Program-made: the position numbers and the translations under genes
Shown here: positions 11,285 through 23,307 of the stretch, piece by piece
How positions within the stretch are numbered: the stretch's first letter is position 1
Layout: every line of letters starts with the position of its first letter
Notes under the pieces: generated by a model
Databases searched by the model: none
Told to the model about the DNA's origin: nothing
Seen by the model: the letters and a program-made list of their open reading frames with translations, nothing else
Assembly (NCBI RefSeq): GCF_029227915.1
Contig: NC_079877.1
Location: 11,345,351-11,409,350 of the forward strand
DNA from: Hydractinia symbiolongicarpus
Taxonomy: Eukaryota > Cnidaria > Hydrozoa > Anthoathecata > Hydractiniidae
DNA: 64,000 bases
Direction of reading: 5' to 3'

Positions 11285-12865
11285 TATTTAATATTTAGCG
11301 CAAGGACGTTTCCATTACAAGTAAAATTAACACTGATTTGATTCCTTTTAGTGTGTTCGCGCTCACTCTTGCCACAACATCAAAAATGTTTAGCCTAAGT
11401 GTCTTAATTAGTCAATTAGCCTAAGTATCTAAATTAGTCATTGAAGTTTCAATTATGTGTTTAAAAATAACTCGAATTAGCGCACCTGCTTAACGCGAAT
11501 TAACCGCCAGATGAAGGGCAGCGTTAATATTGCAGCAAACTGGTGAACAGGGTTAAGGTGAAGTGCGTTCGAAGGCTAGTGCACTGACTTACTTTTCTTA
11601 TACCTGCTTGATAGGGTTTTAATATTTCATATTTTAAAAATAAAGACAACATACAAAGCAACAAGCTTTTCTAATAACATCTACAGTGTTTATACACGCA
11701 TAAGCTGGTATATAATGGTCAAGTATATTGTTACAAAGTGTTCTTATATATTTACATATTGATTCGTATCTCAAAAACTCAAAAAAACTGTACGTGCTTA
11801 ATTAAATAAACGCAGCCATGAATATTCCATATACCTTATTCCAAAAAAATAAACGAGGCATAAAGTTATCACGACTTTCGAAAAATTACCTTAATGAATT
11901 ACCTCTTATTAAAGGGAATCGGAGGTATAAGGTAGGATGTTGGACTTATAGAGCTAAAAAGTTAGTTAAAAACGTCTTATCGTTCTTAATAAGAATTTCA
12001 GATTTAATTATGCTGTCATCAGTAATTGTAGACCTGTTAAGGAAATTGCATTTAAATTCAATCGATGCATAGATATCATAAAGGTGAATTGATTACCATT
12101 AAATATATTGCCATAATGACACTCATTTGCTCGTCCCAGGTCTCTTCATTTTTTGCTGATGAACCAATGGCTTTTTAATATAAGTTCAATACCTCGAGTC
12201 CCCTTTAAAGTATAACGTAGATATCCATGACGTTAAAGAACATTAAAAATTAACTTAAAACCTGTAATAAAAATATAGGTTTTTCACACACATGCATGTT
12301 GTGAGATTAAAGCAAAGAAATATCCTGATACGGTACACTAACCAACCTTCATTAAGGCAGGACCTAGGGCAATTGATACTTTAGCTAAACCTTTTGAAGG
12401 ACAGAAGAGAAACTGCTAGTGAATAAACCTATTCTCAGAATAAAAGGACCATATTTCCTGATTCGCGTTATTTTACTGCTTTTTGCAAGTAAGTTGAGCT
12501 AAGTCGTGCTAAGTTGTTATAAGCCTTCGCATTAAGTTCTTATGTTTTCATTTCGTAACCGTTCATTTTGTACCTTGTTAATTTTCTGGATAAGGTTGTA
12601 TATTCAATGTCACAGAGCGAAGAAGCATCAATTGACATGAAAGAGAAGAGTCTGCTTTTATTCAAAATTCATATTCTGAAGGACCATGTGGATCTATGAT
12701 AGAGGGGCGAAGGGGAAGCCATAGATTGTAGGCATAAACAATTTTATTTTCTAGCTAAATTCAGGACCTTTTTGAAATTAGGTTCACACATTCTTATCAG
12801 AGCACTATTGCAAAAGAATGCGTGCAGCAAAGTGTTTCGTAATTCGAACTAAAAGTGTATGCAAA
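11285..12865. other. Intergenic, no gene recognised
   Basis: AT-rich sequence between the Helentron copy and gene A. The 84-codon open frame at 11818-12072 has no recognisable domain or splice context and is not called a gene. Confidence 0.5.
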
Positions 12866-12868
12866 TGT

Positions 12869-12948
12869 ATATCTATATAATAATACGAGACGTACGCAAT
12901 GAGGTATTAAAGGGCGAACCCGTAGATTTTACCACGGTCCACTGACTA
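12869..12948 (+). mobile_element. Degenerate short Helentron-like copy
   Basis: Starts near TCTATATAATAATACGAG and ends with GGGCGAACCCGTAGATTTTA, an imperfect hairpin, then CACTGACTA. It matches the ends of the intact copy at 19867 with several changes and lacks the microsatellite. Confidence 0.6.
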
Positions 12949-13307
12949 TTTTCATCAATTCAAATTGAATGAGATTTATGTATGGTAGCTATATTGCGTA
13001 CTATTTCGTTGGTACATATATGTTAAAACATAACAATCTTTGCATAAATGTTCGGTGATTTCCCACTTTTGATCTAGTTTGATTTGTTGTAAGATCATCC
13101 ATTAGTCATTTTTGCATAAGTTATCAATTTTTGCATAAATTTTTAATTTTTGCATAAATTAAAGGTTAAACTTAAGATAAATTAATGTTAAATTGAAAGT
13201 TCTTCCAATACGAAATTTCGTTTCTTGACTTTTTATGTCGTAATTAACTTATTTTTAATGATCTTTGTGTTTCATTTCATATCGCTGTTCTAAGCAATGT
13301 GCTTCGT

Positions 13308-16300
13308 TTAAATAACCCATATTGAATAAGTGTCGGTACTTTTATATTCACCAATGTGATTAAAACATCCGTATTTATGATCTTCCACACTATATCCTTT
13401 TGTTGCATCTGATGCATATCGAACAACCTGGTTGTATATCCTGGATTCAAAGTCGATACCTTCTGTTGACCATTTCTTTCCTTTCATTTCTTCACAATCT
13501 AAAACACCTGTTACGATTGTTTTACAAGAATTAGGTATAACATTTGATTCACCAATGAAATATTTTAACATGTTTACCACATTTTTAGTGGGAGTATCCA
13601 TTGTTAAGATATTTTTATACTGATCGCCTTCTGTACAAGCAAATACAAACCGTTTAAACCGAGTGAGTTTGTAAAGAACGTTTAACACCGTTGTACTTAT
13701 TCTGATTTGTTTTCCTTGAATACTTGATAGCTTTGTAAGAGTTGAAACGAGATTTGGTTCGCCGTTATTTATTTTTGCTATACGTGTACGTCCACCTAAA
13801 AAAGAACACATTATAACCTACATAGGGCATTTAGGCTAGCGTAAATTAACATTCGAGTAACCGCCATGACTTTTATTAATGACTTATAAACCGTTTTGTC
13901 GGGCGCTACGGGAAAGTAGCGACTAAGGTTGGGACGTCATGGACCGAACGCAGTCAGGTCCATGCAAACAACTGGAGGTTACTGTTTTCCCACGCAGCGC
14001 CCGGCTAAACGGTTTATAAGTCATTTAGTACCTGGTAGCCTAGTAAAAACATGGAAATTAAGTCTAACTCTTTCAAAAAAAGATTGATATTTGGATGAAA
14101 AATAAAATACATGTCTATGTAGAAACCATGTCTTCTGACAATAGTAACTTTAGACCAACTGAAGGAAAAGAATTCTTTTCTAACACAGTGGAAAAATTCT
14201 TGTAGTTCTGTTTTGAAAGTGTTTAAATTTGCCGTTGATGAAGTGGTTGTGTTTGTTGTAAAGTTAAACGAAGAATTGTTTAATTTAACCAGAAATAAAC
14301 GAAAAAGATGTAGCTAGCTAGATACGTCACATTGAACTTATTTTTTTAAAGAAATAGTTGATGATAATTCAGGAGTAATGTTAGGTGAATTTATTTTATA
14401 CGTTCGAAAACGGTGAGCTTTGTAAGCTGCTTTGTCGCTTTTAAAGGTATATTTTTTATGGCCACTGTGTTGCTTTAACAAAAATCCTTGAAGGTATTAC
14501 TTAGCATTCTTCGTTTTTAGAGCCTGTTGGCCAGTTTGAATTGATCTATTTCATCGTACTCCCAAAACAAAAGCTTAAATCAATTATTTTAACACATTTT
14601 ATTTGGATATTTTACAGCATTCAAATTCATGAAAGTTTATTTACTTTCTTTGTTTAGATTTTAGCGGTCGCTACAGGAAGATATAGCCTGCTCACGTAAT
14701 CAATATACATTACACTGCCAAGTACTAATTGCATTATATAACCCGACTTTCTGTTTTTGAGCCAAATATGGCCTGCAGGATAACAACGGCGGGCCATAAA
14801 ACTCTAAGGATTAACGACAAGGATTTTCAATTGTTTCCAAAAAAAGACAAGCGATAAAGCATTACCCACCATAGATAAAAATTTGCTAGTAATAGTAGTT
14901 TTGCCGGATCTGCTGGATTTTCTCCTTCCACGAAAAGTTAAATTTGATTTTTTAAGAATTCTTACGATTATCGTCTTTGCTTTGATAAGAAGCTAGACGT
15001 ATTTTGCACAAGTTTTATACTTGCTAGAAATGTTTATCTATACTTTTAAACAGTTATGTTGAACACTGTAGTGTTTGCCTGGCTTCATAAGTCAAATCTA
15101 AAACCACCTGAAAGTGCTGAGGAAGCTAGTTAGCTAGTTAGCTGGTTTGCTACGGCAGTTAGTTAGGTGGTGAGGTAGTTAGTTGGTTAGTTAGCTAATT
15201 AGTTAGTTTTCTAGTTAGCTAGTTGGTTAGTTAGTTAGCTAGTTAGCTAGTTAGCTAGTTAGCTAGTTAGCTAGTTAGCTAGTTAGCTAGTTAGCTAGTT
15301 AGCTAGTTAGCTAGTTAGCTAGTTAGCTAGTTAGCTAGTTAGCTAGTTAGCTAGTTAGCTAGTTAGCTAGTTAGCTAGTTAGCTAGTTAGCTAGTTAGCT
15401 AGTTAGCTAGTTAGCTAGTTAGCTAGTTAGCTAGTTAGCTAGTTAGCTAGTTAGCTAGTTAGCTAGTTAGCTAGTTAGCTAGTTAGCTAGTTAGCTAGTT
15501 AGCTAGTTAGCTAGTTAGCTAGTTAGCTAGTTAGCTAGTTAGCTAGTTAGCTAGTTAGCTAGTTAGCTAGTTAGCTAGTTAGCTAGTTAGCTAGTTAGCT
15601 AGTTAGCTAGTTAGCTAGTTAGCTAGTTAGCTAGTTAGCTAGTTAGCTAGTTAGCTAGTTAGCTAGTTAGCTAGTTAGCTAGTTAGCTAGTTAGCTAGTT
15701 AGCTAGTTAGCTAGTTAGCTAGTTAGCTAGTTGGGCCAGTTGGTTGGCTAGTGGGCTAGTTGGCTAGTTATTCAAGATAAATGTGTATGTAGTAATTGAC
15801 ATAAGTCTTCTATTTTTTTAATTTTTATGTGTACCCTTGTATAGCATCAAAACTGCCATATTGTTTGTTTTCATTTTTTTGACTTGCCAGAACAATTTTG
15901 GGCAGCAAAATTGATAATCCATTATTTCATTATTTAATCTGTTATATACTAATGTATATAACAGATGAAATAATGCCTTACAAAAGCTAACTTCACTTCT
16001 GGCTAGCCATAATCCTTAAAGTGAAATACCACAGAGCCAAAATTATCACAACACTGGTGTACTAAAGGAGGTGTATTGCAACATGTACAGCAAAACTTTT
16101 CTTTACACCCAGGGAACGTTTCTCTTAAGGTTCTTTTTAAAACAAACAACATTCTAACCTCCTGAACATACAACACGAACAATTCTCCAATCACGCCAAG
16201 GATAAGTATCATAAGCTACATGATGCTGAAGTTGGCCAAAATATTTTCGTAAACTCTTACAAGATGCATTCTTCCCAGTAAGGATATCTACGATGAACTC

Positions 16301-18871
16301 ATAAATAGTTAACAAAATAAGTTGGTGACCGAGCAAGTGAGATAATTGTCGCTAAATGCGCCTCTCCATAACGTGTGGAGATTGCAGTATGAAATGCGAC
16401 TGTTAACATAGGAACAATTCGCAGGGGCGGTGAAGAGTGTTTGGCCAGGAAAGAAATGTTTGATTTTAGAACTCTGCTTGCGTTAATTATTAAAAATATT
16501 AAATGAAATTGACCTACTAATCCCTTTGCAAAAAAGTTCATGAGAATGTGCGTATGTAGGAGGAAATGCACATACCCCTGTGTTACCTCGACCCTCAGAC
16601 GTCAATGCTTAAAAAATAATCAGGAATACCACGTGAAAGTGTACCTCCCGATCAAAAAAGTCGAGCCTTATGTTTAGAATATATCAAAACCGGCGTAAAA
16701 GTGTTTTAAATTGCCTGTGGTTAGGTATTAAAGAACACAAATATTACTGTACCAGACGACTGCAAGCTTTGATGGCTATCGCCTATTCTAAAATGACGAT
16801 CAAAGGAGATATTATCTACGTAAAATCACAGGACCAGAAATCGGCAAAAAAAGTTCGGCAAAAGTAATTAAATTAATATTTTAAGAACCTGAGTTTATCA
16901 TACCCTTAACGTGTTACAAATGAACCGTTAAAAATATTTTTTTCTCAAAGATTAGTTATTTCACAAAACTTTACGGTTTTTGTTTATTTATTCTTTGTAA
17001 CAACAACACATAACACAGTTATTAGACACTATATTTTGATCCTATACTTTTTAAAGGGACAAGGCAACTTGAAGTCCAAATAAAGTCCAAATAACTTACA
17101 TACTTACTTACTTACTAAAGACGAAAATTTTGCCAAAATTCATTTTTTTTATTTGAAGCTTTCTTCACAGGAATAACTTTTATGTTCGACGTTTGTAGCG
17201 TATGATTTCCGAAATAATTAAAAAACCAGGAGTGTCTATTTTTGAAAAAATTTAAAAAGGAATTTCAGTCTCTTAGTAACTTAAAAGCTTTTCAAAAATT
17301 TTACCACTGAACCTCGTATTCTAATAAAAATAACTTTTCATATAAAAAACCCCCGTAAGCCATTTCAAAGAAGTAAGGGTTAGTTCATTGCGAGATGAAG
17401 GTAAATTTTATTTCTTCTTCGGCGAATTATGCTGCTTTTATACAACGCAGCTGTTATGACTTGGAATGTGCCAATGTAAGCATTTTTGTCTCATATTAAA
17501 CATGATGGCCAAAAAGGAGCTGGGATAGGAATCTTAAAGGTGTAAGTTGAAATTTGTTTGAACCAATAACACAATTGTTAGCAAGTGTTGCCAAATATAT
17601 TATTATTTTGTTTAATGTAACTATATTCTAGCTAAGAAAAACTTTTGATCGGCATATAGTCTGTAGTAGAAACGCAGAGGTTAAAAAAGAAACTGTTACC
17701 ATTCTTATTAAATCGTTAAAAATATCTGAGATCCTAATAATTTTGCATAGATGGATATCCGGCTATCCATAAGAAGTTCGAAATATGTGCAGTAAAATTA
17801 AAGTCACAAATCAATTACTAAAAGATTTTCTAATGTTTGTTACGTGCTTCGTGCCATTGCTTAAACTACCGAAAAGGTTGAATCTTTGTAGAGGCACTGC
17901 TCATGAATGTACTTTTACATGTAAAATATGACAAGTACCTTCTGGTATGGTAGTGTTATTGACCAAACCATCTACAATAAGAATATATAACAGATTACAA
18001 CAAGCACCTATTGACATTATGCAAGACTTTTAAAATCAAATTTATAGCTTTAGCGAGGGAAATGTAAAGTATACAACAATTATCTTTAGACGTCAATGAA
18101 TTTGAAAAAAAATGCTATTTTCAGCTTTTTGTAAGTGACTGTTAGAAAACATACTGGAGGGAAAAAAGCCTTCACCTGTCAAATTGCAATTTTTACCATA
18201 GTAAGGTGAAAAACACCATTTGCAATAGTAGGTGTTGTTGTTGAAGTTTGGAATACACACACTTCCATGTTCACATATCATTGGATTCATTGTACACATG
18301 TTCTAAAATGAATAAGCAAGAATCTCAATTTTCAACTTCCTTGAGTTAGCTCTCTAGTGAAGCTCTTTTGGTGCCATAGATCGCATAAGTTTTGAATATT
18401 ATATTAACAAGGTTATTAATTCAAAAACAAAGAAATGGAATGACTGTGAACAGCATCCAATTGACTGAATTGTCAAAGAGTGTTAGGATTTTTCTCCCAT
18501 AGTTCTAAATAAACCATAAAAATTACCTGTGTTTCATAAAAATCGAAATCAACATGATCCATGGTGTGGTAATGATTGGTATCAAGATTTCCTTTGAACA
18601 ATCCACAATAAAATGGTGGTGGTGTATTCTTACGTATAGCAAAGGTGTTACATTCTTCTGTACTTATGCATTGAGATGCACACTGAGCTTTGGTTTGTAC
18701 TTTTAAAATTTTAATTTCAACTCCATAAATTGTGACATTTTCATGTTTTTTAAAACTTGCGTATGTTGCTGTCAATGTTACATTGTTTGGAAGCTCGACT
18801 ACCTTAACATTTGCATGCGTATGAATTTCATTCAACGCAAAAAGAATTGATGATACTGAATAGAGAAGCAT
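13308..18871 (-). CDS. Gene A: secreted PAN-like / EGF-like / fibrinogen-related-like protein
   Basis: Five exons on the minus strand: 18871-18527, 18302-18176, 17971-17939, 16287-16159 and 13795-13308. All splice sites are GT-AG and the frame holds for 373 codons. Exon 1 gives a signal peptide (MLLYSVSSILFALNEIHTHA) and a PAN/apple-like Cys pattern (QCASQCISTEECNTFAI, then FYCGLF). Exon 2 is one EGF-like module with six Cys (C-x6-C-x5-C-x10-C-x2-C-x8-C). Exon 3 is a 33-nt micro-exon (DGLVNNTTIPEG). Exon 4 begins DILTGKNASCKSL. Exon 5 has KLSSIQGKQIRISTTVLNVL, a Cys-rich middle and a terminal WVI. Exons 4-5 resemble a divergent fibrinogen-related or intelectin-like domain, but that is a weak call. 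The ATG at 18871 was chosen because it opens the hydrophobic leader. The likely role is an extracellular recognition or adhesion protein; the ligand is unknown. Confidence 0.8.
13879..14024. mobile_element. PIF/Harbinger-type MITE (146 bp)
   Basis: The inverted terminal repeats begin ATGACTTATAAACCGTTT and match over about 29 bp with two mismatches. TTA flanks both ends (13876-13878 and 14025-14027), the target duplication used by PIF/Harbinger elements. It sits in the last intron of gene A. Confidence 0.85.
15126..15735. repeat. TTAGCTAG satellite, about 600 bp
   Basis: Perfect 8-bp repeats from about 15231 to 15732, preceded by about 100 bp of degenerate units (TTAGTTGG, TTAGCTGG). Each unit contains the palindrome TAGCTA, so a single strand could fold into many small hairpins. 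Located in the intron between gene A exons 4 and 5. Confidence 0.97.
15918..15974. repeat. Imperfect inverted repeat
   Basis: CATTATTTCAT and CTGTTATATAC pair with GTATATAACAG and ATGAAATAATG around a TAAT loop, with an 8-base bulge on the left arm. Intronic in gene A. Confidence 0.6.
17939..17971 (-). other. Gene A 33-nt micro-exon
   Basis: TTGTAG|AT...GAAG|GTACTT, phase 1 to 1. It corresponds in size, phase and last residues (IPEG) to the micro-exon 33472-33440 of gene B, which argues that it is real. Confidence 0.75.
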
Positions 18872-19200
18872 GTTGTTACCGTTTTGCGTCACTTCAACCA
18901 ATTGCTTTCAAAGAAACTGAAGATAACGATGACTTCACACGAATTAAATGTGTTTAGGTTACTACATTGGTTTTCCGGAGTTGAAACATTTCTTCATTTC
19001 TTAGTGACAAATACACAAATCATTCTGTATGTACATAGATTTTATAAAATATGAATGATCATATACTACGAATAAGGTACATTGAAAGTTTAAGAATTTA
19101 AGAAGAATACACTTCTTCACTACACCTTGAGTTCCAATGTTGTCATATCCTAGTAACAAATACACATTTCTTTCTCTGTGTGTTTAAAATTTTACGTGAC
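18872..19200 (-). promoter_or_regulatory. Gene A upstream region shared with copies C and D
   Basis: About 330 bp upstream of the gene A start is similar to the DNA upstream of exon C (59440-59773), and part of it to that upstream of exon D (37510-37685). Shared stretches include GATAACGATGACTTCACACG and TTTATAAAAT. It probably holds the 5' UTR and promoter carried along by duplication. Gene B does not share it. Confidence 0.5.
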
Positions 19201-19866
19201 ATGAATTATTAAAATATATTAAATACTGCTGTCGGTTTAAAAGTTAATGAAAAATTGATAAATTTAACGTAATCAGTGCAAAGCATGTTACAACATGAAA
19301 AAGAAGGCTTTTTAAAGAAGCACTTCAAAACTAAAAGTAAAGGCTTTATCAGATGAAAATACTGGGACCAGATTAAGCAGGAAGAAAATACGTGTGCACG
19401 TATTTTTTTAAAAATAGCAGTTAACAAAATACTAAAAGAAAGAACTAAGCCAATCACTGTTTTCAATATTTGGTATAATTTTTGTTAAAATCTGATTTCT
19501 GTCTCAAGGTTTAAAAATGTTGAATCAATCTTGAACAAACTTTGTACTTGTTATGTTACTTTGAACAAAAAAAAATCTTTTAAGAACAGATATACAACTA
19601 TATAACTATGCGTTCATTTCCACCATGTTGGTAAAACATCAACCATTTTTCTGTCAGAATTAAAACTTTTGGCATTATAACCGCCAATTAAACCCGTCGC
19701 TTCTTATCCGAGCTGCATCTATTAGCACCATTTCGAGAAATTATTGCGATATTAAGCTAGAGATTTTATTCTTTCTTAGTTTCATATAGTCTTCTCAAAG
19801 TCTTCCTTCCAAAACTAGTGTTTTCTTTATAGGCCTCATATCATGTTGAAAACAAACATTATATAA

Positions 19867-20016
19867 TCTATATTATAATACCCGTATACGTCTGTCCGTC
19901 CGTCCGTCTGTCTGTAACGCAAAATGGTAGCTTAGCTGCGCAGGTAGTGAGACGCCCTCAATGCGGTATAAAAAGGACGGGCGAACCCGTGGATTTTTCC
20001 ACGGGCTAACGACTAG
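19867..20016 (+). mobile_element. Intact short Helentron-like element with (GTCY)n
   Basis: Runs from TCTATATTATAATACCCG, after A, to CTAACGACTAG, before T. A short (GTCY)n tract (GTCTGTCCGTCCGTCCGTCT) follows the 5' core. A perfect hairpin, CCCGTGG-ATTTTT-CCACGGG, ends about 8 bases before the CTAG terminus, as in Helitron-like elements. No protein is encoded, so movement would need a partner element's Rep/helicase. Confidence 0.82.
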
Positions 20017-21289
20017 TTATCATATAATGTCACACCTTACGAAGTTTAAGTTAAAGTTTTAAGCGTACATCACAATACTCAATAGGCATCATTCATCACA
20101 TTTTTGATAAACAACAGAATACACCACCAGTACTTTATTGTAACATTTCTAAATCAATATCATGATACCAATGAATACTACGCATTTTGATGACGGGGGT
20201 TATGGCGTTTCTTGTTTATTCTCGGCCTTTTCGTTATTAAGGGATATTATAAGGAGTAATTAGTAATTATTAATATTAAGATTTTTGTGTCAGTGGTCCT
20301 TTTTATGTCACGATGGTTGCGATGGGTATGTACGCATGTGTTCATGTTTGTGTGTCCTTGTAGACGTATTTATTACAATGCTGATATTTTTATTCCATTG
20401 TGATGTGCATAACTACTACATTTTTATTTAAAAATACGATCACTCTGATCCTAAAACTTAAAAACTGATTAGTCAGGCGCTATGAATTTGACGCAAATCG
20501 AATTTTCTTGGGAAGTTAATATAGCCACAATGAAATATTACCTTATGCTAGCCGGGGGACGTCGAAACACTGGGTTAAGCTACAAGTAAACGTGTTACCC
20601 AGCGTTGAACACCAGGTGTAGTATAGCAATTAATAAGAACTGTAAACTGTCCCACACATTCAGATGGAGTTTCAAGTACAGGTATGCAAGGTAAATCGAG
20701 TGAAGTGCACACAACATTATGATGTGTCAGGTATAATATCTTTTTGATATAAAAACCTTCCTGCACATTTAGCTGAAATAAAAACAAGCATTTTTATTTT
20801 CAGAAAAAATGTTCCCGGTGAAAATGAATGGTACTATGGGCTGAGCGCTTAGGACAGGTAAACAACGTTACACATCCATACAGGTATAAGCACCTTTTCC
20901 AAAAAACTTTATTGCAACTTCGATTAAGTAGAAACGCAGGAAACAGCCCGTCGTAACACTTGGCTAAGCGCTTAGTACCGGTACACCATGTTGCACATTT
21001 GTATAGGCATATTACCCTGTTCGAAAAAAAATACATCCTAACTTCAGGTTAAATACACAGTGTGCGGCTTAAATAATCACTTAACAATTTTGTTTTATGA
21101 AAAAATTTTTAAAATTTATATAGTGCAACTGTGGCGAGAGAAACTTCAACCGTTTTATCTGGTTCCAGTGCCATTGCTGTTGCTTATACGCGGAATGTAT
21201 TGCCTAAAACTCCCAATACTGTTTTTCTTCTACATCTTATTCTAGAGAGCCTATATAGTTCAAGATCCGATTACGATCAATAAGATTAG

Positions 21290-21680
21290 ATTGTAGAAAC
21301 GATTTCATACAATGTTGTACTAATGGAAAAGCGTCGTATGCAAGAAATACGTTGGAATTGGTTCTTTGCATTGATCATACCTCCATTGAGGGTCGTCAGA
21401 TTTTGGTAACAGAACCGGATCTGGTAAATTCAAGGATTCATTTTCCAAGGCTTTAAGAAGGCTGAGTTACCGTACACACCACTGACACTGATATGTCCTT
21501 GACAACCGACGTCAACAAAAAAAATATAATTGTAATCAACTATCGCTATAAACACAATGCTGAAAAAACTTTTATAATTGTAGTAATCGGATCCTGAATT
21601 ATTTAGGTGCAATATCGCGATAAGTTTGCCGTCTGCTGCACCAAAACTATTGGGAAGCTGCAAACGTTTTTTAGCAATAC
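21290..21680 (-). pseudogene. PIF/Harbinger transposase relic
   Basis: The minus strand reads LPNSFGAADGKLIAI, then GSDYYNYKSFFSIVF, then VDVGCQGHISVSGVYGNSAF, then LNLPDPVLLPKSDD, all in the order of HARBI1-like DDE transposases. The first catalytic Asp (GAADGK) is present. The second, expected after CQG in the run before GVYGNS, is Ser. The following block (FLAYDAFPLVQHCMKSF) lies in another frame. It is a dead fragment of roughly the central third of the protein. Confidence 0.75.
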
Positions 21681-21699
21681 GTTTCCATTTCTCTTTAGT

Positions 21700-23154
21700 A
21701 GTTAGTGGCTATTAATATTCTGGTTTTAAGCACTCGTATATTACTCGACAAACTTCTGTAAAGACCAGGTAAAAATACGTATTGCCTGTTGCTAGGAAAC
21801 GTAGTGGAACAACAAGTCTTTCCTCCGCAGTGATGGTTTTCATATGTTAGTTTCCTTCTTAGCAGTTTTCAGAGTGACTAATTCCACCAACCGCTGAAAA
21901 ATAGAACCCTTTTGTGCAAATCCTATAAATGCATTATTCTTTGAATCACGAGGACACTAGCCTATCTTATCGATCCCGAACTTACTGCAGAAGAGGTCCA
22001 TGGACATGAATTGATTACGTATTTTGTATATTTTTAAAAAACAACCTCGTTCCCGGGGGAGGGGGGGTTTATCGTTGAAATCAATCTCATAGACATTTTC
22101 AGATACTGGACAATGTTGTATTAAAAGGGCTACGAAACGGCTGTTGGTTTTTTAATTTAATGACTTACAGGAAAGTCGAGCTAATGACGGTGGAAAAGTT
22201 TATGATCACTAATGACAAAAACAACATTTTAAATCATCTTAAATATAATATTGAGCATCTAAATATAACTCAAAATAACGGAAAAGTTCCCTACATATAT
22301 GGATATCCATAATTTATTCAATATGAATAATTACCTTGCTTTTAACTGAAACCTTCTTATAATATAAACTTCAAACCTTTTAAACTACCTAACTAGCTAA
22401 ATCCATTGAAATTTTGCATAAAAACATAATTTTATTGTACATAAAGCAACAAGGTATTAATTACTTTCTTAAAGCTAGTAACATAGCATTTTTTAACAAA
22501 TACAGCTCCTCGTGTTATCTCTGTTTCCTCGTCAAAACAAACTGTTGATTTACTGATATTTAATATATTTTGCTGACCGTAACTTATTTAACCGGCAAAA
22601 AAAGAATACTGAAGAAAAATTAATCTTTTTTTTAGAATATAAAAATCATGAAATTCATCATAAGCAATTATTTATTCATAAACAGATCGTATAGACGTCT
22701 ATATGGTACTAAAGTGTGTATAATTTCTTGCGCCTTGACCTTTTCAGTGGTCCGTTTATTACACGCCATTTGTAAATTGCAGGGATTGAGCTTTTTGAAT
22801 CGTTTCGCGCCTTTAACATTTTAAGTTTTAACTTTTTACAAAATATAAAGGTTATGTTTCTTATTTTATTTTTGCGTGCAGAGGATCAATGCTTATACAC
22901 TAAAACCATGTATTTTTTAAACGAAGCTTTCGTCCGGAGTGATAAAAATAGTTGATATAATTTTAAAGGATGCAGAAACTTTTTACGACCTTATCGCACA
23001 CAGGGATTTCTTAAAATTTTAATCAACACGTCAGAGTTTGGGTTTATTCTTGACTAGTCTTTCTGTTCTAATTACCTTGACGAACAATTTGGTTTAAATT
23101 TTATCGCGCCTTACTCAAATACACAATTTATGAAGATGCAAGTGGCCCAACTAG
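21700..23154. other. Intergenic, no gene recognised
   Basis: AT-rich DNA between the Harbinger relic and the tyrosine-recombinase retrotransposon. Only short unrecognised frames were seen. Confidence 0.45.
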
Positions 23155-23307
23155 AATAGAATTTATTTTCGGTGTAGAACAGGCCTTACAGTAATAACCT
23201 CAGTATCACGTTGTCACGTGATTTTATGGAAAAGGGCGGATTTTCAGAAAATTCAATCACACGTCGATTAGCTTTCAAGTATTCAAGGTCACGCAATTGC
23301 ATTAAAA

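Noticed and set aside
11818-12072. Possible 84-codon basic protein
   Set aside because: No domain, no signal peptide, no splice support and ordinary AT-rich composition.
15126-15735. CRISPR-like array
   Set aside because: The repeats are direct 8-mers with no spacers: a satellite.
20575-21036. Degenerate tandem repeat of about 120 bp with Cys-containing frames
   Set aside because: Some shared words (AGCGCTTAG, CAGGTA) were noticed, but the period and similarity could not be established by eye.
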